This document shows, piece after piece, positions 22,199 to 30,831 of a stretch of DNA of 64,000 nucleotides. Every line of letters begins with the position of its first letter. The stretch's first letter is position 1. A program made the position numbers and the translations under genes. Source of the stretch: Hemicordylus capensis (Eukaryota; Chordata; Lepidosauria; Squamata; Cordylidae); assembly GCF_027244095.1 (NCBI RefSeq), contig NC_069661.1, positions 193,225,501 through 193,289,500 on the forward strand, given 5' to 3'. Under the pieces are notes generated by a model. It saw only the letters and a list, made by a program, of their open reading frames with translations. It was not told the origin of the DNA and did no database searches.

Positions 22199-23343
22199 TC
22201 TGCAACACCAGTGAGGCTGGCTCAAGAACACTGACTTTGCCTGTCCATCATGTAGAACATTGTTTTCAGTTGTCCCATTTACTCCATGTTGCTATGGTGC
22301 TTTGGTGTTTTTTATTACTGGTCATGGCACTTTTGATCTGCATGGTGACTTGCAGAGGATGTTTTTGCCAATGGGGCAGATCTTCAGCGTAAATTCTGAA
22401 ACTGATACTAAAATTAATAAACAGTGGCCCACAGTGCTGGGACTTGAATGATCCATACAGACGTTGGACACTAAGTTTACACATTGTTACAGTTAAGTTA
22501 ATTACCTAGAAAAGTAATGCAACATGAGCCAAGAAAATGTTATTTTGAGCTCCTGTTGGCTTAATGTTTGGGAACAGTAAAATGCCAACAGGGACTGGCA
22601 GATTGCCTTAAACTGACTTCTCTAAGTCTCAAGGGTTCTTAAACTTATTATCCAAGATTACCCTAATCTTGAGATGTCAGATTAAACTTGGGTCTTTTCA
22701 GGTTGTGAGCCCTTTGGGGACAGGGAACCATCTTGTTTGTTTATTATGTATTTTTCTGTGTAAACTTCTTTGAGAACTTTTGTTGAAAAGTGGTATATAA
22801 ATATTCATAGTAATCATAGCAGCAGTAGTAGTAATTTCATACATTTAAACATGTGCCCTACCATGAGCTTCCTTATGTTAATGACTTCCCTTTCAATCAT
22901 GTTGTGATAGGTCAAATCAATTTAACTACAGTGACCATATATATGTTCTTCTGAGCAGTACTATTTTGTGCGTTGCGATATCTAGGAGTACAGCTCACTG
23001 TTAAAGCACATTGAAATATGTGGTACAGCACAATTTCTTACAAGTGACAGTGATAATAGATTATTGGATGGCAAATTAGTCTAATCAATGAGGTGTTCAA
23101 CAGCACTGCTGGAGTCTGTGCAGTTGTCACCTGACATTTTTATCTATGTAGTTGCTAGTTCAGGATCTGTCTTACTCTTCTGCATCTCATTAATTTATTG
23201 ACCCAAGCAAGGTATTGCCATTGAGTTGCCCCCACATGGCCCACTGTGGAAGATAATTCTCCAGCTTCTTGCCTGCACTAGAGTTTAGATTTAGTCATTC
23301 TTTTCCAAAGGGCATTTCCTTGATGACCAACTCGATGGTAGGC
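22199..23343. other. Intergenic with one LINE 3' tail
   Basis: Positions 22695-22835 are a plus-strand LINE 3' end (GTTGTGAGCCCTTTGGGGAC, then GTGGTATATAAATATTC), related to the antisense copy at 2434. Otherwise nothing is recognised. Confidence 0.55.
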
Positions 23344-23386
23344 CATTAACATGCCGTCTTGTAAAATGCAATAAAAGAGTGGATTT
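23344..23386 (+). pseudogene. MRTO4 mRNA 3' end fragment joined to a LINE
   Basis: This 43-nt stretch is identical to the 3' terminus of the MRTO4 copy at 28810-28868 apart from a 16-nt block missing here. It includes ACATGCCGTCTTGTAAAA, the polyadenylation signal AATAAA and GAGTGGATTT. It ends exactly where the 28.8 kb copy ends its UTR-like sequence, and the LINE endonuclease frame follows at once. The likely origin is copying of MRTO4 mRNA by a LINE reverse transcriptase. Confidence 0.75.
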
Positions 23387-26062
23387 TAGAATTTTAGAAT
23401 TGTTATCCGGTGTGAGAGTGACCACCTCCCGGGGGAATTACTCCTAAATTTTGATACTTTACCTAAATTGGATGTGATTTGTACCCCCACTTCTGATCTG
23501 GAGGTTTGTCCCTCTCGGGTGAGATGGTCGGATAGTTTGGGTGCTAGGGTGGACTCCTTACTGACGTCTCGTAACATTGATATGCTTCGCTCAGTTATAC
23601 TATCTGGTGGTTGTGAACTTGGGCCAGACTTTTTAAGATCTTATGACAAAATAATACAGACCCTACAACCTATTCTTACTCGGCCAAAGCCTGGGGGAGC
23701 TGGTGGGATCTCAAAAAGCTCCCATGGGTGGTTTGATGAGGAGTGTTACAAAGCTAAACACCAACTTACTGCTGCCCTTTTGGTCCACAGAACTACTCTG
23801 ACCTCTACCTCATTGGCTGAGGCGATGGATAGGAAGAAAGCTTATAAACTTCTTATAAAGCGCAAAAAGAGCGAAGCAGTTATGGCTGACTGGAATCAAT
23901 TAATTATGGCAGCTAAAGCTAGAAACTCTGCAGTCTTCTGGAGACTGATTACCTGTCAGTTACGATGCAATTCTATTCTTTTTGATTATGTAATCCCCCC
24001 ATTAGTTTGGGAGCAACATTTCACGAAGTTATTCCAAAAGGAGGACGATTTAGTCTTCCATTTAACAGACATTTCGGCTCCATCATCAGACTGGCCTCCG
24101 GTGTCATGCAGTGAAATCAATGCTCTTATTACCCAGTTGAAATCAGGCAAAGCCCCAGGTATTGACCATATTACCGCAGAGATACTTAAGAGTAACATGG
24201 CTTGGTGGTCTCCTGTTTTAGCTTCCCTATTCACTTTTATAGACCGAACCACTCAGATCCCGAGTGATTGGGGCATAGCAATCATTATTCCTATCTACAA
24301 AAAGGGAGATAGGAGACTCCCAGAGAACTATCGCCCAATTAGTTTACTTAGTACTATTGCTAAACTCTATGCTAGGCATCTGTATGGCAAATTGGTGGAT
24401 TGGTGCGATAGAGAAAATATTCTATCGGATGAGCAATTTGGATTTAGAGCGGATCGATCAGTTTTGGATCCGGCTTTAATCCTTCAACATCTTGTTGGGA
24501 AATATGTGCTTGCTCATAAGGCTGCTCTTTTTGCCGCCTTTATCGATTTTAGGGCTGCATTTGACCTGATCCCGCGTGATAAATTATGGTCTAAGCTGTC
24601 TGAATCCACAATTGATCGTCATCTTCTATGCCTCATTCGCAAGCTTCATAATAATTCTAGGATCAGAGTTCGTTGTTCTAGAGTTGGGCATCTTACTAAG
24701 GAAGTACTGGTATCTAGAGGAGTTAGACAGGGATGCATTTTGGCTCCCTTGCTGTTTAACCTATATATTAATTCATTGATCGCTCACTTGAATCAACTGC
24801 ATCACCATCCACCTAAGTTAGGCACAAGACATTTGTCCATTTTGCTTTATGCTGATGATGCGGTAATTTTATCTAGAACTCAAGTGGGTTTAAGGAGAGC
24901 TATGCGTGCCCTTGATGATTATTGTAAGTTGAATCTGCTGGAAGTTAATTGTTCCAAAACTAAAATTGTGGTATTTGCAAGACGTCCTATTTTACATCGC
25001 TGGTTTTTTAATGGAGTCCAACTTGAACAAGTGAAACAATTCAAATATCTCGGGATTGTTTTTTCTGCTACTGGATCACGACTACTGCACAGAGATTATG
25101 TTATCCAGAGTGGAAGAAGAAGTGCTAATTTGATCCAGTCCTTTTTCCGCTCTAGAGGTGCTCAGTATGTCCCAGCAGCCATCAAACTATTTAATGCAAA
25201 GGTAAGGGCTCAACTACTGTATGGTGTTCAGTTGGGGCTATACTCCAATTTCGAGAAAGTTGAGGCAATACAATCAACCTTTCTGAAAAACATCTTTCAA
25301 GTACCTGGCTGTGTGCCCAGAGTAGTGCTGCGCCTTGAGGCAGGATTGATTAAAGTTGAAGCCTGGGCATGGCTTTTCATTTTGAGCTATTGGCTCAAAT
25401 TGATGTTTAGGCCTATTGGTATTGTCTCATTGATTTTTCAAGATTCTTATCGCTCAGCCTGGTTGGAAGCTATTGAAGCGAGATTGCAGTACTATGGATT
25501 TTCACCTGCAGCCATCCTTAGTTTGCCTTATGAGGAGGCTAGGGGCAGACTTAAGGAAAGGATTCTCGATATGGAATCTCAGATTGACAGGAGTTTAATT
25601 CCTAGGGGTGTTTTCCTGAATGTCGAAACTGTAAGCTATTCCCCAGCCAGATATGTATCTCTTCTTACAGTACCTAAATTTCGTAGGGCTTTAACTTTGG
25701 CCCGTTGTAACGCCTTGAATACAGCTGTGCTGCAGGGGAGATTCCAAAATATTCCTTATCATTGCCGTGTTTGTCCGTGTGGATCGGGAGAAGTTGAGAC
25801 GACGGCTCATGTTCTTTTGTATTGCCAATTTTACAGTGATATTAGGAAGAAATACATTTCACCTCAACTTATCCTGTTTCCAGGATTAACTGAAACTGAT
25901 TATTTAAATTTAATTTTAAAGGATTGTAAAGAGGAGAACTTACTCAATGTTGCTAAATTCTGTTATATTTGTGGTGTTATTCGGAATGAAGTTGTTAATT
26001 CTAAATGATTTTATTTTTGTAATTCTGGCCATTGGCTGTATTAATAAAGACTGACTGACTGC
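23387..26062 (+). mobile_element. Young 5'-truncated LINE (Ingi/Vingi or I/Jockey-like)
   Basis: The element begins inside an APE endonuclease (CESDHLP, the SDH motif) and keeps one uninterrupted frame to 26008. A short 3' UTR follows, ending TATTAATAAAGACTGACTG, a short tandem-repeat tail. No target duplication is evident. The clade is judged from memory of motif style (LLYADDAV, a C-terminal Cys/His knuckle) and is less certain than the LINE call. The endonuclease N-terminal part and any ORF1 are absent because of 5' truncation. Confidence 0.85.
23390..26008 (+). CDS. LINE reverse transcriptase polyprotein, 5'-truncated but open
   Basis: The open frame runs about 870 codons; the first ATG (23468) is only the first available methionine, not a native start. 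Counting from that ATG, the end of the endonuclease lies just upstream. RT motifs then follow: GKAPGIDHITAEILK (about 235), IPIYKKGDRRLPENYRPISL (about 278-297), FIDFRAAFD with D360 and D366, GVRQGCILAPLLFNLYI, and LLYADDAV with D463-D464. A Cys-rich knuckle CRVCPCGSGEVETTAHVLLY lies near 766-785. All RT catalytic aspartates are present and no stop interrupts, so the insertion is recent. With only the end of the endonuclease left it cannot be an autonomous copy. It encodes a retrotransposon protein, not a host gene. Confidence 0.88.
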   Translation, partial: NFRIVIRCESDHLPGELLLNFDTLPKLDVICTPTSDLEVCPSRVRWSDSLGARVDSLLTSRNIDMLRSVILSGGCELGPDFLRSYDKIIQTLQPILTRPKPGGAGGISKSSHGWFDEECYKAKHQLTAALLVHRTTLTSTSLAEAMDRKKAYKLLIKRKKSEAVMADWNQLIMAAKARNSAVFWRLITCQLRCNSILFDYVIPPLVWEQHFTKLFQKEDDLVFHLTDISAPSSDWPPVSCSEINALITQLKSGKAPGIDHITAEILKSNMAWWSPVLASLFTFIDRTTQIPSDWGIAIIIPIYKKGDRRLPENYRPISLLSTIAKLYARHLYGKLVDWCDRENILSDEQFGFRADRSVLDPALILQHLVGKYVLAHKAALFAAFIDFRAAFDLIPRDKLWSKLSESTIDRHLLCLIRKLHNNSRIRVRCSRVGHLTKEVLVSRGVRQGCILAPLLFNLYINSLIAHLNQLHHHPPKLGTRHLSILLYADDAVILSRTQVGLRRAMRALDDYCKLNLLEVNCSKTKIVVFARRPILHRWFFNGVQLEQVKQFKYLGIVFSATGSRLLHRDYVIQSGRRSANLIQSFFRSRGAQYVPAAIKLFNAKVRAQLLYGVQLGLYSNFEKVEAIQSTFLKNIFQVPGCVPRVVLRLEAGLIKVEAWAWLFILSYWLKLMFRPIGIVSLIFQDSYRSAWLEAIEARLQYYGFSPAAILSLPYEEARGRLKERILDMESQIDRSLIPRGVFLNVETVSYSPARYVSLLTVPKFRRALTLARCNALNTAVLQGRFQNIPYHCRVCPCGSGEVETTAHVLLYCQFYSDIRKKYISPQLILFPGLTETDYLNLILKDCKEENLLNVAKFCYICGVIRNEVVNSK

Positions 26063-27915
26063 CTCCTCTCCCCAAGCCACTGTTTTGCTCTTAGCTCTGA
26101 TTGGATTACCTCTAGTTTCTAGTAAAAAGAAAATAGATCCCACAGGTCTGAAGCCTACCTATCCCTGCCATATTCTACTGAGCATGCTTAGTGAGCATGC
26201 TTCGTTTTGCAGCTTCAAAACATTCTAGGATGATATGACCCATAACCAATTACTGAAATTGTAGTCAAATCCAACTGTGTAAGTCAGGATTTTAGGTTGG
26301 GCTATTTTTAGGTAATATATAAATTACTCAAACTCCTAGGGCAATTTCTATCCATCTCTAGATTGACTATGGAAGTTTCTTGAAAACCCAGGATTTATAG
26401 ATGGTTTTTGGGACATGTTCTTTACACACGTCTTTCTTTTCATTGGGATCTTATTATTAGACATCAGACAAAGTTTTTTCAATTATAGACACCTATAAAC
26501 TTATCAAATGTCTTCAAATCTGCACAGCTTTACAGATCCATTGGGGAGGAGATAATTCAAGTGAAGATGGAAATTTCCATAGTTTTTCTAGAGGCTATGC
26601 TGCAGGGAAAGATAATACCTCCTTAGCTGTCTTGAACTATATGTTTCAAGAATAACAACTTATCTTGCATTTACAGTATCTATCCCTTTGGGCAGAAAGA
26701 AAGCACTACAAAAAACTCTTTTGCAGACAGCATAAATTATTGCTTCACACCCTCTGATTTCATGCAGCAGAATACACATCATCAGCTATCATGATAATGA
26801 GGAAATAAAGAAGAATAACATCATCTCTAACAGAAACACCTTAGGAAGTGCTGGCTAATAAAATAGAAATTAAGTGCATGTGGGATCTTGCAAAGATGTG
26901 AGATTCAGTTTTCATTCCTATATGCAATTTTGACAAGGTAAAGCCATGATGAGATTGTTATTGCAAGTGGTAAAAATATGTTCTTAAGACTGTGGGATAA
27001 TCATTTTCATTGATAAATGGAGCATGAGCAACTAGAGCAGGGAGAGGCAATGTGTGGCTCTCCAGCTGTTGAACTACAACTCCCATGATCCCCAACTGTA
27101 ATAAATTGTGGATGATCAGTTGATCACTCTCATAATGATCAGCTCCTTTGTGGTGAATGAGAGTAGCTGCAGCTGCACTGCTTGTGTGACTACTCATCCT
27201 AGACAGTGTTGGGGCTGCCTTATGCATCTGCAGCAGCTCCAGTGTGGTTTGCACTATCACAGGAATGCTGTGCATCATGTCAGCCATTGCTATTAATGAG
27301 ACTCATAACCTTTTCTATGAACAGTATAAAGATTATGAACATTTCTTGGCTTACAGTTTAGCAGTGGCCAGAATGGAAATTGCATGCCACTGGAAAAACC
27401 CAGTATTACTCTCAATAGAACAATGGTATGCATTCCTGTGGAACATTGCACTGATGGACAATTTAATACAACTTCAAATTTATTGGGGGACACCAGATTG
27501 TTTTATAAACCTTTGGTATATTATTATCTAATATACAAACAAACATTTGAATGTCTGTAATGGTACCAGGAGAAATGTTGCATTTTGGAGGAATGTTCTT
27601 TCTAAAATAAGAATGACACCTCTATATTACAATCCCACCTATTTTTTGTGTCCAATAACTATCCCCTGCAATGCTCTTATTGTACTGTTATTGCATTTTT
27701 GTTTGTGAAACTATTTTATTGATGTTTATATATTTTTTTTATTTGAAAAAATGTTAACTGGATCAGTAAATTTTAAAAAAAGATACAGGACCTATCTGCA
27801 AGCTTTGAATCTTATAGATATAACACAAAAGGGGAGGAGGAAGTGAAGGGGAGAGAAAAAGCAAATAAATAAATTCAGGTGTCAAAACTTTCAAGTCACA
27901 TGATGATTAAGTGAA
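26063..27915. other. Intergenic, little recognised
   Basis: Positions 27036-27112 carry a common amniote short repeat (GAACTACAACTCCCATGATC). No coding domain is recognised elsewhere. Confidence 0.45.
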
Positions 27916-28868
27916 ATGACCAATGAGGAGACAGTTCTGGGAAAGTCTAAGCGGGATAAGAAGGTTTCCTTGACAAAGACCACCAAGAAAGGCTTGGAAG
28001 TCAAGCAGAACTTGATAGGAGAGCTCCGGAAATGTGTGGACACCTACAAACGCCTCTTTATTTTTTCTTTCACCAACGTACGAAACAACAGACTGAAGGA
28101 TATTCGCAATGCCTGGAAACACAGCCGAATATTCTTTGGAAAAAACAAAGTTATGATGGTGGCATTGGGACGGAGCCCAACTGATGAATATAAAGATAAC
28201 TTACACCAGGTCAGTAAGCATCTGCGGGGAGAGGTTGGTCTTCTCTTTACTAGTCGCACCAAAGATGAAGTTCTAGATTGGTTTTCAAAGTTTAAAGAAT
28301 CCGACTTTGCCCGGGCTGGAAACAAAGCCACCCTCACCGTCGGCCTGGATATGGGGCCGTTGGAGCAGTTTCCACACTCCATGGAGCCTCAGTTGCGGCA
28401 GCTGGGATTGCCGACGGCGCTGAAGAAAGGAGTGGTGACATTAATCTCAGATTACGAGGTCTGCAAAGAGGGGGACGTCCTGACCCCTGAACAAGCTCGC
28501 ATCCTGAAACTCTTTGGCTACAAAATGGCGGACTTCAAGGTGACCATCAGAAGCGTGTGGCATGCAGAGACGGGCGACTTCGAGCAGCTGGTGGAAGGCA
28601 CCAAGGACAGTGCGGAAGGGATGGAGGAGGAGGAGAAAGATGATGATGAGAGTGAGGAGGACTAGGCCGAAGAAATACTTGGAAAGATGGGAACTATGCA
28701 CCCCAAAGGGGGTACTCTGGGAATCACGCAGCTCTCTCTTCCTAGTTTGCACAGGACTCAGCCAATGAACTAGAGACTCTTATTTATCTGAGGACAAACT
28801 TTATAAATGCATTAACATGCCGTCTTGTAAAAGGTGGCTGCAGCTGCATGCAATAAAAGAGTGGATTT
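27916..28868 (+). CDS. MRTO4: MRTO4 retrocopy with intact 249-codon ORF (CDS 27916-28665)
   Basis: The protein closely resembles vertebrate MRTO4 (Mrt4, uL10/P0-like ribosome assembly factor that holds the P0 site on nucleolar pre-60S particles): [73 protein letters not shown], and an acidic Glu/Asp tail. The parent has introns; this copy has none, so it is a processed retrocopy. The parent start MPKSK is replaced here by VLGKSK (codon CTG in the Met position). An upstream in-frame ATG adds MTNEET before it. A 203-bp UTR-like stretch follows, with AATAAA at 28852. No poly(A) tract is left. No promoter is identified. It could be a young pseudogene or an expressed retrogene; the sequence alone does not decide. 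Confidence 0.9.
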
Positions 28869-28970
28869 GGAGGTGGCATGTGGGAGGAGAGGTGGAAAAT
28901 GTTAAATGTATGGTGGAATTGTTGGGGCATATGAAAGGTGTACTGGGAAACTTGCAATTACTGCATACAG
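28869..28970 (+). mobile_element. Possible L1 ORF2 C-terminal scrap
   Basis: Translation gives pieces such as WKMLNVWWNCW and YWE in nearby frames, recalling the HMWWxC...YW pattern near the end of L1 ORF2. It abuts the MRTO4 3' end directly. The match is short and needs a frame change, so this is tentative. Confidence 0.3.
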
Positions 28971-29722
28971 GTAAAGTGTGCCATCAAGTAGGTTTCGACT
29001 CCAGGCGACCACAGAGCCCTGTGGTTGTCTTTGGTAGAAGACAGAAGGGGTTTACCATTGCCATCTCCTGTGCAGTATGAGATGATGCATTTCAGCAGTG
29101 GCGGACTGGCCAGGGTGTCAGCTTGCCCGATGGCAAGTGGGCCCCCTTAAACATTAGACAATATGAAAAGGAATTGTTAGATGAATTGGAAGCAGAAACA
29201 ATTATTGACAGATTCACACAATCATCTAGTGAACTCAAACGAATGCTCTTAATATAGTGGACTGCTTGAAATATGCTTTTGAAGTTAACTACCTGTTAAT
29301 GAGTAAAATGTTCAGTAGAAGCAAACTATTTAAAAATATCCACCATTTATTTTTAAAAAATTTAAAATGAAAAATTCAATTATAACAATCTGTACTGTAT
29401 ACTGCCAGTAATATGTACAATATATGTACACTGTAATTACTAAAATATATATATTTATTTTGCAAAAATTTTAATTGTACCTTTTTTCCACTTACGTATT
29501 TTTGAAAATTTTATTTATTTATTATAAAATGTAAATGATAGCCTTATAGTTGTGGGTGGGCCCCCTTTGTCTCCTGGCAACCAATATTTTTAGACCCAGT
29601 CCTCCACTGCGTTTCAGCATCTTCCTATATCGCTGCTGCCTAAAATAGGTGTACCAGCGGGGATTTGAACCGGCAACCTCTTGCTTGATAGTGAAGCATT
29701 TCCCTGCTGAGCCATTAGAGGC
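28971..29722 (-). mobile_element. tRNA-derived SINE (family C), split by a hAT
   Basis: Antisense copy: it starts at 28971 GTAAAGTGTGCCATCAAG and ends with the antisense B box region (GCGGGGATTTGAACCGGCAA) and A box region. Body motifs (GCGACCACAGAGCC, TTTACCATTGCCATCTCCTG) recur in sense at 38588-38850. A hAT sits inside at 29096-29609. Confidence 0.85.
29096..29609. mobile_element. hAT element, 514 bp, inserted in a SINE
   Basis: Ends CAGTGGCGGACTGGCC and GACCCAGTCCTCCACTG are inverted repeats. The flanking octamers CATTTCAG and CGTTTCAG match at 7 of 8. Removing the element restores the SINE (TTTCAGCATCTTCC). The interior is AT-rich and has no transposase. Confidence 0.9.
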
Positions 29723-29741
29723 TAATTACGGCATACTGCAT

Positions 29742-29859
29742 CAGGGGCGTAACAAGGTTGGAGTGGGCCCAGAGTCAGGATTTTAAAATGCCCCCCCCCC
29801 CGAAGCTCAGCTTATGAAGTAAAGGAATCTTAAATGAGACTGAATAGTGGTAACAAAAA

Positions 29860-29909
<50 letters not shown>

Positions 29910-30831
29910 TTGTATATATATATATTTGTAAATTGTGGACGATGCAAGTCATTTAATGGTACTAGAGAAAGACATGCTGTTCTGGTAGCTCCAGGTCTTA
30001 ACACTCACATCAATTTCAGAGGACGAAAACAACGGAAGGAAGCCCGGGCGGGTGTGTGGCTGGGGGAGTCAGTCATGTGACTTGCCTCTGGGGAGCCCCC
30101 AAGGAAGTGGGCCCCGAGACAACTGTCTCCCCTTGCCCTATTATGCAGGACATGTCCAACCAGCTTGGCATTTCTAAAGAAAAATAAAATAAAAGAACAA
30201 CACATGCTTCACAGTTCTCACTTAGACTTTCTGGGTTGCAAAACAACTTGAACATAAGTGCGTTTATGAATGAATGAATAAATACAATACAATATAATAT
30301 TGTTTGTTCCAGAAGTTTTTGTAATTTTCTGCCATGAAACAAGCCACTTATAGGACTTTTTAGATATATATTTTTTAATGTCAGCAAATTTTCCAATCTG
30401 TTTCAAATTAAATATTCAGAGACTTCTCAGTCTCCCTCCCCACCCCCCACCATATCAAAGCCCTACAGCAAGCAAGCAGACCCTTATATATTTGGCGGGG
30501 GGGGGTAACCACAAAAAGGAATTAACATTTTACCTCCATTACGGGCAAAGGCTGGGCTGGCCGGCCTGGGCAGAGCTAGAGAACTGTGGTGGGTAAGGGC
30601 AGCCAGCGCTGGCCACTCTGCCTGCCTCCTGCCTCCTTCCTTCCTTCCTTCCTGGATGGCCGGCCAGGGGGACAAGCAGGAGAGAGGGCGAACAGGGCAA
30701 GGGGGACTGGCTGAGTGAGGGACCTTAGGGCTGGGCAATGGGGAGTCATGTGACATGTCTCTGGGGGGCCCTCAAGGCAGTGGGGCCCCCAGACAACTGT
30801 CTCCCCTTGCCCGATCGTAGTTCCGCCCATG
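29742..30831. mobile_element. hAT-like composite with TA microsatellite
   Basis: It starts CAGGGGCGTAACAAGGTTGG and ends near CGTAGTTCCGCCCATG. Two tracts inside (about 29930-30155 and 30720-30831) both match the compact 236-bp hAT at 49836: GACAACTGTCTCCCCTTGCC occurs in each. No 8-bp duplication is seen at the outer ends. It is either one long element with internal duplication or two overlapping insertions. Positions 29863-29904 are a TA array. Confidence 0.6.

Noticed and set aside
27916-28665. The native MRTO4 gene
   Set aside because: Intronless, with the parental start codon changed; the native vertebrate gene has several introns.
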